Source: Branchiostoma lanceolatum
Lineage: Eukaryota > Chordata > Leptocardii > Amphioxiformes > Branchiostomatidae
Reading direction: 5' to 3'
Length of the DNA: 64,000 bases
NCBI RefSeq assembly: GCF_035083965.1
Contig: NC_089723.1
Coordinates: forward strand, 34,351,193 to 34,415,192
The translations under genes were made by a program, and so were the position numbers. Below the pieces are notes generated by a model. The model saw nothing but the letters and a program-made list of their open reading frames with translations, was not told the origin of the DNA and ran no database searches. This document shows positions 21,501 to 32,391 of this stretch, piece by piece. How positions within the stretch are numbered: the first letter of the stretch is position 1; every line of letters begins with the position of its first letter.

Positions 21501-24500
21501 CTGATAACAATGACTGCATTGGTAAGTCAACAACACAAAAACTACTGGTTGATTATAAGGATGTAAGACATTTCGTCTACTGAATTGTAGACCACCTGAT
21601 CTGCTGTAAGATAAAATGAGATAAAAAGTCGATTCAGAAATATTCATTATGTCTTTTCTAATAAGTGATTGTCTTAACGTCACATGAGCAATTATCTGTC
21701 AAAATAGTCAACCTGACTGATAACAATGACTGCATTGGTAAATCAAAAACACAAAAACTAATGCTTGTTAATGCTTATCACATGGCAACATATGTACGAT
21801 CGGATTTATCTACTAGGTTGGTGCATTTAGTCCATTGATTGCAGCATCTATTAGAGGGGAACTTAACAGCAGAAGCTGTAGACGAATTAAGTTTATCTAA
21901 GGTACCTTTTTCAGTACGAAGTTTGACACGGAAATGATGCCATCGGCTTAAATATCGAAGCTAATAACATTTCATCACAGATTGACTTTCCCTTAGATAG
22001 TGTTTGCTTGTGTGTAACGTAATTGTCCTACCTGTTATATGTTAATTCTATCAATATAGTTTATTCTGTGTGGTTTTTAACACCTAAGTACGTAATTGAG
22101 CCCCCTTTAATGCTATGGTACCGTTGTGCTCGCAGATTGTATCGGATCAATCAATAAATAAATATGTTACATCAGATTAAGTAATTCAATTGACGATACG
22201 CCAGGTAAAGCTACATACTGAACATTTACCTTCTCATATTTCAGTCGCATTGTACTTATCTGGAACACTTTACCTGTAACAATCCGCCAACACATGTACT
22301 CAAACCTCAGCATTCTATCAATCAAGAAATTACTAGCTACTTATTATATATCACAGGTAAACTCCATATATTCAACTGACAACATATGCACCTGGTCTTC
22401 CATCTGTAGATGTAATAACTGCCTGGCAACCTAAAATCATACCTCTTGTTTTTCTCTTCTTAATGTTTTTGCATTGTATTGTATTGTATTGTATTGTATT
22501 GTATTGTATTGTAGTTTTATTGTATATTTGTTGAGGAGCCGGCCCTGTAGAGAAACCAGGTTTCTGTTGCCGGCTCCTCACAGATTTGTTTTTAATCTGG
22601 AAAGCCGAATAAATAAAAATAAAATAAAATAAAAAGTTCTTCTCTTTCAGGAACGTGCGGACTACCGTCGTTTCTTCACGTTCCCCGGACTGGTTGTGCT
22701 CCAGGAGACGACCTGGCCAACCCCCGTGGTGTTACCCTCCAGGCCTGTGCAGACGCCTGCTGTGCCGACTCGAGATGCCTGTCGTTTCAGTACAACGTAC
22801 ACAACCAATGTTATTTGAAAAGCAAACTTTGCTCTCCTCGGGAGAAACACTTTACATTAGCCGGCAACATGTACGATCGGATTGATTTACCAGGTTGGTG
22901 CATTTAGTCAATTGATTGCAGCATTTATTAGAGGGGAACTTAACAGCAGAAGCTGTAGACGAATCAAGTTTATCTAAGGTACCTTTTTCATTTCCGTGTC
23001 AAAATATCGTATTCAAAAACGTACCTTAAAACAGCGAAAATACGTCTACGATATACGTATTTTCACATTAAAACGATATCGTTTTACGCCTACGATATCG
23101 TCTCGGGACTAAAATATCATTATATTGCGTTATACGCTGCAAAATCCACTTTACTAAGATATCGTTATGAAACGTACCTTACATTATCGTCAGCAGGTAT
23201 ACAACATTGCAATCCAGACGATTTTTTTTCATATGGCATCATTGAATCGACTCTCTAAAATGTACAGTCTGCATCGTATTATAAAACGTACGTTTAATAG
23301 CGTAAAGATAAGTAGATATTCGTATATAATAGCGCCCGGTGTTAGCACCACATCGGATATCATATCAAGAGTCTGAAGACCCAAAATCTCCATGAAATTC
23401 GTTTTTATATATGATGTGTTTTATTTGCCCAAGTTATTTGTTGTTGCCGCTGGTTGTTTTGTTTCATGTGCCAGAGGGTATCCACATGATAGAAACAAGT
23501 ATACAGGTTTGGTAGTGTACCCCTATGTGGTTTGACCACCAGCTGTTGGGACCTGGGGAATTCTTGTCCCAGATTTGAAACCAACAGATTATGCAAATTC
23601 AGTCCCAATTTGCATAATTTGCACTTCATTGTGTACATCTCAGTCCAAGCTACCTGCATATCAAATAACATGAACATCTGTCGTTGCTTTCTTCAGTAAT
23701 TCTCCTTAGAAGATTTTGACAAATACGTCATTGCAGTTCCAGTGACATATTCCAGGGGGCCCAAAATCGTCCTTGACTTTTCTCCTACCAACACCTACCC
23801 ACATACCAAATAGCATTACAATCCATCTACACGTTCTTCAGTTATGCTGACTTTAAGCATCCGGTGACACAAACATACAGACACGCAAACACACACGCAA
23901 ACACACTCAAAACAATATCCCCATGAAAAAGTCTTTTTTTTTGTGTGGAGATAACAACCTTAGACGCATAGTCATAGACATGATAGCTTAAATGATTTCC
24001 GTATTTTGTTTCCTACTGTAGGACCTAAGAAGTGGCGTGAGGATTTCCAGTGCGGACAGGGCTACCCCGCTGAGGACGGCAGTCCTGCTGAATGCGACCC
24101 TGACGGTAACACCCCGTGCTGCTCCCCGGGAAAATGGTGCGGCAACACGGCAGCCCACTGTGACTGTCCAACCTGTGTCGACTACAGGAACATACAGTCA
24201 GGTGCACAACTAGAACACAATAAACATAATGGCCTACGCGCTATCATACATATACGTATATTTACTTGTTCTTAAGCTATTTAACGTACGTTTTATAATA
24301 CGATGCTTCGATACAGACTGTACATTTTAGAGAGTCGATTCAATAATACCATATGAAAAAAATCGTCTGAATTGCAATATTGTATATTTGCTGACGATAA
24401 CGAAGGTACGTTTCATAACGATATCTTAGTAAAGTGGATTTTGTAGCGTATTACGCAATATAACGATATCTTAGTCCCGAGACGATATCGTAGACGTAAA

Positions 24501-25193
24501 ACGATATCGTTTTAATGTAAAAATACGTTTATCGAAGACGTATTTTCGCTATTTAAAAGCACGTTTTTAAATACGATATTTTGACACGGAAATGATGCCA
24601 TAGCTGTAGACGAATTAAGTTTATCTAAGGAACATTTTCAGTACGAAGTTTGACACGGAAATGATGCCATGGGCTTAAATAGCATTTCATCACAGATTGA
24701 CTTTCCCTTAGATAGTGTTTCCTTGTGTGTAACGTAATTGTCCTACCTGTTATGTGTTAATTCTATGAATATAGTTTATTCTGTGCGGTTTTTAACATCT
24801 ACGTTCATAATTGAGCCCCTTATGGTACCGGTGTGCTCGCAGATTGTATCGGATCAATCAATAAACAAATATGTTACATCAGATTTAGTAGTTCAATTGA
24901 CGATACGTCAGGTAAAGCTACATTCTTCTCTTTCAGGAACGTGCGGACTACCGTCGTTTCGCCCCGAACCCCGGACTGGTTGTGCTCCAGGAGACGACCT
25001 GGCCAACCCCCCTGGTGTTACCCTCCAGGCCTGTGCAGACGCTTGCTGTAACGACTCGAGATGCCTGTCGTTTCAGTACAACGTACACAACCAATGTTAT
25101 TTGAAAAGCAAACTTTGCTCTGCTGGGGAGAAACACTTTACATTAGCCGGCAACATGTACGATCGGATTGATTTACCAGGTTGGTGCATTTAG
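18598..25193 (+). CDS. Gene 2: secreted TB-EGF-PAN-hevein-like-PAN protein
   Basis: Phase-1 exons: 18598-18658 (signal peptide [17 protein letters not shown]), 19598-19744 (basic linker with [10 protein letters not shown], homologous to the start of the knot exon of gene 3), 20151-20345 (TB domain, [19 protein letters not shown]), 20851-20925 ([12 protein letters not shown], as follows TB in fibrillins), 21104-21229 (EGF), 22651-22893 (PAN/apple-like), 24022-24201 (hevein-like, [15 protein letters not shown]), 24843-24911 (short [11 protein letters not shown] exon) and 24937-25193 (PAN, stop TAG). This model gives 450 codons plus stop. PAN and hevein-like folds bind proteins or carbohydrate (chitin-type sugars). 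No intact cystine knot follows; a decayed knot tail lies at 25593-25760. The donors at 21230 (GTTATG) and 22894 (GTTGGT) are weak, so shorter products are possible. A splice from the last PAN exon into the gene 3 knot exon would also keep frame. Confidence 0.6.
19825..19880 (+). ncRNA. Hammerhead ribozyme-like motif beside a truncated knot exon
   Basis: CTGAAGA (19842-19848), a perfect stem II (GGTGAC/GTCACC with loop AGACG), CGAAAC and GTC. Stem I is weak. It is most likely a solo terminal repeat of a Penelope-like element. It lies ~100 bp after the donor at 19745, where similarity to the knot exon stops. The block B copy is 41710-41768. Confidence 0.65.
21429..21521 (+). pseudogene. Broken second EGF exon of gene 2
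   Basis: A 93-bp phase-1 exon-like stretch encodes the second half of an EGF module ([14 protein letters not shown], then NDC) but has an in-frame TGA where block B has TGT (Cys) at 43308-43400. The 5' half of the EGF is absent in both. It is probably skipped. Confidence 0.6.
22473..22513. repeat. (ATTGT)n microsatellite
   Basis: A pentanucleotide run about 40 bp long just upstream of the first PAN exon. The block B copy at 44338-44366 is shorter, so the locus has changed length since duplication. Confidence 0.9.
22990..24591. mobile_element. Foldback-like element enclosing the hevein-like exon
   Basis: Two ~350-bp arms in inverted orientation: 22990-23334 (starting ATTTCCGTGTCAAAATATCG) and 24239-24591 (ending in the complement). 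They are rich in ACGATATCGT palindromes. The core holds the 180-bp hevein-like exon at 24022-24201 and a repeat-bearing stretch at 23335-23985 that block B lacks. No transposase was seen. Whether the exon was captured by the element or the arms formed around it cannot be decided from sequence alone. Confidence 0.7.
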
Positions 25194-25592
25194 TCAAGTC
25201 ATGGCAGCATTTATCAGAGGGGAACTTAACAGCAGAAGCTGTAGACGAATCAAGTTTATTTAAGGAACTTTTTCAGTACGACATTTTGACACGGAATTGA
25301 TGCCATTGGCTTAAATACCGAAGCTAATAACATTTCATCACAGATTGACTTTCCCTTAGATAGTGTTTCCTTGTGTGTAACGTAATTGTCCTACGTGTTA
25401 CATGTTAATTCTATCAATATAGTTTATTCTGTGCGGTTTTTAACATCTAAGTACGTAATCGAGCCCCCTTTAATGCTATGGTACCGGTGTGCTCGCAGAT
25501 TGTATCGGATCAATCAATAAACAAATATGTTACATCAGCTTTAGTAGTTCAATTGACGATACGTCAGGTAAAGCTACATTCTTCTCTTTCAG

Positions 25593-25760
25593 GAACCACG
25601 GTCCCACCGACCACAACATCCCAGCCCACTACGACCGCGACCGAGACACAGGGCCATCGTGATCAAGTCCGGGGACTCACCCAAGGTGGGCTGGGACATG
25701 ATCGTGGTCAAGGGTAGCTGTAGCTGTCACGTGATCTCACCCAAGCTCGATCGCGAATAG
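25593..25760 (+). pseudogene. Cystine-knot exon remnant, internally deleted
   Basis: Behind an intact acceptor, the Thr/Pro hinge (TTVPPTTT...) is joined directly to the last ~45 codons of the knot ([14 protein letters not shown]). About 550 bp are missing, and the join shifts frame, so the hinge frame stops at 25717 while the CSC frame runs to the TAG at 25758-25760. The breakpoint lies in a CACA repeated in the parent exon, which suggests a microhomology deletion. Block B carries the same join at 47780-47947. Confidence 0.8.
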
Positions 25761-28700
25761 TGGGAGTTCAGTTAGTAGTGCCCAAAGAGATACCTTATGC
25801 AACGGCCATTACTCGGACTCTGATGCAACGTTGACCAAAGAGGACGAAAGAGACTCGGCAACCATAATAGGTTTGGATAGCGTATGGGGAAACAAAGGTA
25901 CAGGAGGCAGAGAAAAATACACATAACCCTACACAAGACCCTTAAGTCACGGCTCCCGTTATGCGTGTCCCAATAAAACAATGTTAGTTGTTGACTCAAT
26001 AGATAATAAATAGAAATAAAACCATTCATCAACATTGCCAATGATGGAAGCCCCTTAAAAATGACTAAAATTTAGCAAGATGAAAATTCTGATTTCATTG
26101 GTTCTGATAACCCCCTAGTACACCCTCTTAATGCTTGATCTTGAACTTTTGGTCTATGAAACGTTGAAAACCATGCTATATGGAAATATAAAAGTTATGT
26201 CCATATCTCCAGTGCAATCAGCAGGTAGGGATGTTTTCCTAATACAACCATGTGAAAATTCATCATTAACAACAAAGATGACCGTTGCCATGGCAACCAA
26301 CAGTCAACTGTTACAAAATACTTTTCTAAGTGCCAGGCAGATTTCTTGCAGCATAAAAAAGTTAAAGAAAAGTCATTCTTATCTCAATCACCAAGTTGCA
26401 CATGTTTATTTCACCTTCAATTCTGTAGTTGAAATTCTGCTACAATGGAAAAAATGGCTTAGTCTCTGGGTCACTGTGGCCCGCCCCATTGAGAACCCAA
26501 ACATCTTTTTTAATATGATATTCATAAAGGTCTAAACTAGAGTTGGCCAAAAATCAACAAATTTGAAGTGCCCTTTAAGGAGGTATTGCTTGCTAAAAAC
26601 GTCCAAAAAATGGCGTTTTGTCAATTTTGAAATTCTACAAAAACAGGTCATCTTTACACGTTTGTTGCATCTCACTGCCAAAACATTTCGAGCTACGCTT
26701 TACATCATTTGTCTTGTAAAGATATGGATAATATAATATATTAGAGGCAGCAACATTTCTGTTCATTTGTGGGAGTAACAGTAGGCCAAAGATGGTCCAT
26801 TTTGAGCGAGAGAGAGGCCTTCACAAGGCGAAAATCCGCCATTTTGAAAAATGGCCGTTGCCATGGCAACTAATAACCTCCGACCCAAAACTTTCGCATT
26901 TTTGTAGGTTCGAGCCAAGACCCTACCACCACACAAAATTTCATTTTTTGAACTTGGCCACTTTTTCCTCATTTTGCTTGGTTTTTACAGACAGCTGCTC
27001 TTAAAAATTAACAGCTATCAAATAATTCAGGTCTCTATGTAATCTCTAATGTTCACTTGTGCTGGTATTTCTGCATAGACCTTAAACGTATTAACTTCCA
27101 TTACGAAATAACGATACTTGAAGTTAAGATGAAAAGTACCCTTACTACAAACAGGTTTAAAACGCTGTCTGTTGTGGAAACAAGTTTTAGCAATCTACAA
27201 AGAGCAGGTGGTATCGCTCTGCTGACTTCAACTTCAACTTCAACTTGTACGTGTTTATGTGAGTAGTTCAAATGCACATGGCTGACAGACATGAAGCTGG
27301 TTATTTTCACAATTAGTTCACTTAACTTTAATGTGGTGGTAAATATCCATGATAAAAATCATGTTTGTATCGAAAGGAAAACAATACCACAATGTTGCGA
27401 GCACTACCAAGGTGGTTAAAAAAAGACCATTTCACACGTAAGATATGTGTAAATCACAGGAGCGAAGCTCCTCCCCCAAGAGCACGATCTGGATAGACAT
27501 CCTTGCTTATCCCAGACGCGCTCCGCTGGAGCACATCTGGGATATCCCAAACCTGCACTCTTGGCTTGGGACGTGTTTGGGATATCCCAAAACTGCTTCA
27601 GAGCGGGTTTTGGATGGGGAGCGGTTTTGGATACAACAATGCCCCCTGACCAGGTTGTTGGAAACCGCAGTCTTGTCTTTGAATGAGAAACCAACTAAAT
27701 GACTGAAAATGCGTCGAAAAAAGATTTGCAATGATAAAAGGTTGTTGATTTATAATACTTAGCGCAGCATGAGTAACATATTATGAAATATAAGCACAAC
27801 CTTATTTACAGTGACAGAAATTACCAAAATGAGCTGACACGAACCATGTACAAGATTTCACTCTATTATGTGTTTTGTACCATGTATGTGTTATGATATG
27901 TTTATAGATTTATTAGAGCAAACAACCATTGAACCTGACTTTAAGTTAATACTTTTTACAGAATAAATGGCACCAGACTTTGTAAATCTGAAAATTCTGT
28001 AGCATTTCAAATGTTAGTGCCTTCATTTCTATTTTGATTGTATAGATACATGTTCATGTATCTCTGTTTTCCTCTCATAATCATGTGAAGATATGATTAT
28101 TTGAAGTATCCTACCATTCACGGTTCGCCGTACCAAACAGTCGGCCAAGGTTGTACAATTGTACAGTTTAGAAAATATCATAATGAAAGTAAACATACAG
28201 CGGGTCGTGCAAACAAGGACCACAGAAAATCAGCGGAGAAGTCGTAGATGTTCAAATACCAGAGAAAGATTAGACGTTGAAAAGGGGTGAGTAGCCGGGT
28301 ATAAGATTGTCAGCCGTCGGTGTGACGTGGACGTCGTCTACTTACAAGGATGATACTTATGTATATAGAGTCTATTATCCCTATACTCTCTCTCTCAATA
28401 TACCTAACCTAGTAATGGAGGTAATAAAGTATCAGTATCAGCCTTTTCACACAATCCTGATCCATGTGGTGGGCCGAGGGGCACATTTTGACTTGTCCAT
28501 TTTCTTATTTCCAGAAGCAAAGCAGAAAGCATGTTAAGGTTAATATGAATTAATGAAAGACCTTTATTGCACGTTTATGCTCTGATGAGCTAAGTGTAGC
28601 TCATGGTGACAAGCAAAAGTATAGTTACAGCGATAACAAAAACGTGATATCTAACTAACGCAACATCTAAAGACAAATAAATACCGCTATATAAAGGTTC

Positions 28701-29177
28701 AATTTCTTCTCGCTTCTTATATGTGAATGTGAAATATATGTGGTGGAACTGCTCAAGCTATCTGTGTGTTTATTGTTCTTTATTGTTGTCCGTCCATCGC
28801 CATTTTGTCTTTTCTCCCATTGAATGTACGTGTAAGTGGTACATGTACCCCCGCCTCCATCATTGTCCACAGGAGGCTACAAAAATCATATACGTCTGGA
28901 GAAAGAACTGCAACTGCAAGGTATGGAAAGGCCTTTTCTGGAAAAAGTCGTAAACATCAAAATGCTGAATCATGTTCCTTGTCTGAAACAACAGGAAACC
29001 TGTGCAGTATGAACTGTCTTATTCTCAGAACTTATGTGTTTACTTCCGTCTCGAAAGTGCGTTCAGTTGCCAACATACGACGTCATACGGGGTTGCCGTT
29101 GGGCCTTTGATACCTTTCTAAAGGGACAAACTCAAAATTCACAGCTTTGGTTGGTGTCCAAAATATACGTTCATATC
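25761..29177. other. Mosaic filler between genes 2 and 3 (block A only)
   Basis: At 25915-27010 lies unclassified sequence with no match elsewhere in the window except short phrases (GTTGCCATGGCAAC). 27020-27450 resembles the intron after a signal-peptide exon (18840-19290). 27660-28150 resembles 13620-15000, with several TTTGGGATATCCCAAA palindromes just before it at 27535-27610. 28200-28550 resembles 9480-9800. It reads like the eroded non-coding shell of a further knot gene. No intact exon was found. Confidence 0.5.
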
Positions 29178-29277
29178 CCAAAAATAGTTACTCAAGCAAC
29201 TGGATAAAATTTTGAAAGTTGCTTGAGTAACTATTTTTGGCGTATCTTTCTACCTGGATGTCTAACCTTCATCAACT
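29178..29277. mobile_element. 100-bp insertion with 14-bp target duplication
   Basis: An element containing the inverted pair AGTTACTCAAGCAACT / AGTTGCTTGAGTAACT, flanked on both sides by TATACGTTCATATC (29164-29177 and 29278-29291). The equivalent site before gene 6 (about 50230) is empty. The long target duplication fits retroposition by a LINE-type machinery. Confidence 0.75.
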
Positions 29278-29505
29278 TATACGTTCATATCACTGTCTTT
29301 CTCTTAGACCTTGACTAAAACCCTGACAACTCCAAAACTTCGTTTCGGCCAGGGAAAGTTGTTTTGACAGGAAGTTAGCAACATCAAAACATTGGCGCGT
29401 TGATTGACGGTTCGCCAGACGGCGTGTTTGGCCACTACATAAACGGCTGTGTCAGCACGCCGTCTGTTGTTCAGAACCATCACTTCGCCAGGCGCACGGC
29501 TCAAC

Positions 29506-31267
29506 ATGGCTGCTTCTGTGATTCTTCTCGTCTGCTGTTTGTCTCTTCACAGTGTCTTAGACGTTGGTAAGTCATCGTTTGTATAATTTTGTTTCTTGGG
29601 AGTAAAAGAGAAAGGTTTGTTTGGCCCGTGTTTGGATTGAATCTGTTAGATGTGATCTTTTATATCTGTCGGAGTGATTTAGATGGAAAGACGGCACCGT
29701 GCCACCACGCTACTTTTGCCGTTTTCGCAACACCAAGTATACTTGCGTTTGAAAATTAAACAGCTGTCTCTGTGCTATTTCCTATGTTAGCTGACATTGT
29801 TTTTTCCGTGAGATATATGTCTGGATATTGCTGAATAGAACTTAAAAGTGAGGAATTTTCTTTTACGAAATAACAAGACACGATGTTAAGATGAAAAGTA
29901 GGCTCCCTAAAACGTTATCTGTTGTGGAAACAAGTTTTTCAGTAGTCTAAAAGAAGCAGGTGGTACTGCTCTACTGAGTTCGACTTCGAGTTGTACGTGC
30001 TGTTGGAGGTTGTTCAAATGGACACAGCTGACAGACAAAATGCAGGTTTTGTTCTCACCGATATCTGTGTAACTCTGTGGTAATGTGGTGGTAAATATTC
30101 ATGACAAAGAAACTCTCACGTTTGGGTGTAAAAAACAGATAACAGAATGTTGCGCTTACCGTAGTACCAAAGAATTACATCAGGTAACGACTAGTATCAT
30201 GATACATGTATTAAAGAAATCTTCTTGTGCTTTATTGGTATAGTGGAAAACCTTTATACCAAAGCTATTGAGGGGGACTAGTCTCCAGTTTTCTGCTTGG
30301 AGAGTGATAGTTTTGCCTTTGTCTTTTCTTTAAAGCGGATGCCGGGATCTCTCCTTCGCGAGGACGTGACCGCAGACTCTCTGCCATCCGTCGGCCAGGG
30401 TTTGCCTGGCCTCGCGGCCTCCCTCGATCCAACCCCTTGTGGAAGAGGTTCTGGGAACGTTTCCGTCCCAAGGCAACCACGGTCCCACCGACAACCACGG
30501 TCCCACCGACCACAACACCCCTGCCGACTACGACCGCGGCCGAGACCACCACACCGCCCCCGTTACCAGCCCACGACAGTTCGGCGGTTGGTCTTTGCGA
30601 CACCGAAGAGTTCAGCGACTCGCTCTCGTGTAAACTAGAGCGCGAATATCCAGACATTCAGGACGGTCTTCTCACCAAGTTCGGCGAAAAGTTGTTCTTG
30701 GAGCCGAATCGGCAGCCAGCGGGGGCGGACGGCGCGGGGAAGAAGTCGTGCGGCACGAGGAGAATTCCGACTTTACACGACAAGAAAGGGGAAACACTCG
30801 GCGTTGATGATGGCCTTCCCGACATAGAGTGCGAAACATTGAGGCCTACATTAGTGAAGCCAGGCTCAGAATTGGTCCCAATTGTCCCCGGCGGCGCCCA
30901 GCCTGACCCAGAAACCGCCTTCAACCCGTGCGGATACTCGGCCAACATGGTGTCTCCGATCCACGCGGTGACAGTCAGCGGGGAGACGGTGGAACTGTGG
31001 GCGGGGACGCAGAGAGGAGTCTTCTGGCAGCAGAAGTTCCGGGAGGTCAGGTGCACCAGTTCCACCCCCAACCATCAGGGCTGCGAGGGCAAGTGTGTGG
31101 AGGAGAACACGTGGCACAAGGCCATCGTGGTCAAGTCCGGGGACCCGCCGAAGGTCGACTGGGACATGATCGTGGTCAAGGGTAGCTGTAGCTGTCACGT
31201 GATCTCACCCGAGAGCGACTTTGAATATCTGTATCAGAATCTAAAGAAGTACCTCAGTCTTGATTAA
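29506..31267 (+). CDS. Gene 3: short secreted neurotrophin-like cystine-knot protein
   Basis: Two exons, 29506-29566 (signal peptide [17 protein letters not shown]) and 30336-31267, joined in phase 1; 330 aa. After the signal come dibasic sites (SRGRDRR, IRR), [13 protein letters not shown], a Thr/Pro hinge (TTVPPTTT repeated), the pro-region starting GLCDTEEF with paired Cys, and the knot NPC...VRC...GC...C...SCSCH with spacings 40/9/3/30/1. It lacks EGF, TB, ShK and PAN modules. The C-terminal tail after CSCHVI is unique (SPESDFEYLYQNL...), created by a deletion that joined the tail to sequence that is 3' UTR in the paralogues. A secreted, proteolytically matured dimeric ligand is inferred from the family pattern. 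AATAAA at 31319 follows. Confidence 0.8.
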
Positions 31268-31318
31268 CATATTGCCACATATTGTCCACATATTGTGAAG
31301 AGAGTGCGCTGTATTTGA

Positions 31319-31324
31319 AATAAA
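31319..31324 (+). promoter_or_regulatory. Candidate poly(A) signal of gene 3
   Basis: AATAAA 52 bp after the stop codon of gene 3, in sequence conserved after gene 6 (GAAATAAA near 52395). Confidence 0.5.
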
Positions 31325-32391
31325 GTGCCACGCATCGTAAAAAGGTGTCACTGGCTCGATAACATGTGTGCTAAATGTGTGTGGCGTAACAGCTAGCTCA
31401 TGTTTTTTATTCATTGTCCTTCCATCGACATTTTCTCTCCTGTATGTAACCTAACAAAGGACATTGATGGCCGTGAAGATTTTAAAGTTTGAATTCTGCA
31501 CAACCCCTGAAGCTGTGCCTTAAACCTTTGACACAGTAGATCTTTACTGCTGCGATTTACTGACTATACAGGTTTTTCCTCTTCTCATTTTGTCTTGGTC
31601 ATATTTGATATAAACACCAGTAAACTATGAAAGATACTTAGATACTTAGGTATCCTCCTTATACCCCCTCTCAATATACCTAACCTTGTAACTTGACCTT
31701 TATACACAATCCCGATCCATGGGAGGAGGGACACATTTCCTCATCTAGTGGACAATCCAGAAAGCAACGTAAGGTTAATGTGTATGTGTGAAGTGTGTGT
31801 GCCTTAACTGTGCTATCTCATGATTTCAATCTTTTGTCTTTATTAGAATTTTTCCTCTTGCGTCATTGTCAACATGATTCGAGAAACATGTTACGACAAG
31901 AGAAAGACTCAAAGTAGGCAAATGCCCTTCTGGCCATGGCCGTAAACATAAAAATGCTGAATCGTGTTCCTTGTCTGCAACAACAGGAAACCTGTGCAGT
32001 ATGAACAGACTGATAATGTGCCGTTCTGAGAACATCTGTGTTGACTTGACTTGACTTGACTACTTCCGTGTCGGAAGGGCGTTCTGTGTACAAAATATTA
32101 TAGAGAGTTGACGTTTGACTATACCTTTATAAAATGATAGACGTATCAAAATTAACTTTCACAGGTTTACGTTGTGTCCAAATTATACGTTTATAGTAGC
32201 TACCGCTATCTTAGACCTTGTGTAAAATCCTAACAACTCCAAGGCTTTGGTTCAGCCGGGAAATTTGTCTGCTGTTGCAGGAAGTTAGCGCCATCAAAGC
32301 ATGTGGTCCATTGATTGGCGGTTCGCCAGATGGCGTGTTTTGCCTCTTCATAATCGGCTGTGTCAGTCGGTGGGTAGGCGAACGGCTCAAC
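31325..32391. other. Block junction and upstream region of gene 4
   Basis: At ~31440 the sequence returns to that of ~8925, so this is the tandem junction. About 560 bp present in block A (9110-9670) are missing. 31662-32391 matches 9680-10409, including the conserved leader before the start codon. No separate exon was seen. Confidence 0.55.

Larger units (their letters stand above)
21770..25760 (+). repeat. Tandem units containing a 69-bp exon and a PAN exon
   Basis: Three or more repeated ~0.6-kb units share TTTGACACGGAAATGATGCC, a CTTAGATAGTGTTTCC stretch, a 69-bp phase-1 exon and then an acceptor CTCTTTCAG. The 69-bp exon ([11 protein letters not shown]...) is at 22136-22204 (with an in-frame TAA), 24843-24911 and 25499-25567. 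A PAN exon follows at 22651 and 24937; a knot-tail remnant follows at 25593. A bare end of a PAN exon survives at ~21775-21829. Block B repeats the array at 44003, 47030 and 47686 (69-bp exons), 44503 and 47124 (PAN) and 47780 (tail). Confidence 0.75.
8925..31440. repeat. Tandem segmental duplication, block A
   Basis: First copy of a ~21-22 kb block carrying genes 1, 2 and 3. Collinear matches to block B include exons 10410/32392, 15708/37588, 19598/41485, 24022/46196, 25593/47780 and 30336/51297. Offsets drift from 21.88 to 22.19 kb and then fall to 20.96 kb because of private insertions and deletions. Long stretches, such as 13380-14640 against 35240-36480, are almost identical, whereas 9680-12270 is visibly more diverged. 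Confidence 0.9.

Noticed and set aside
22990-24600. CRISPR-like or tandem array interpretation of the ACGATATCGT-rich arms
   Set aside because: The arms are a single inverted pair with no regular spacers, in a eukaryotic intron.
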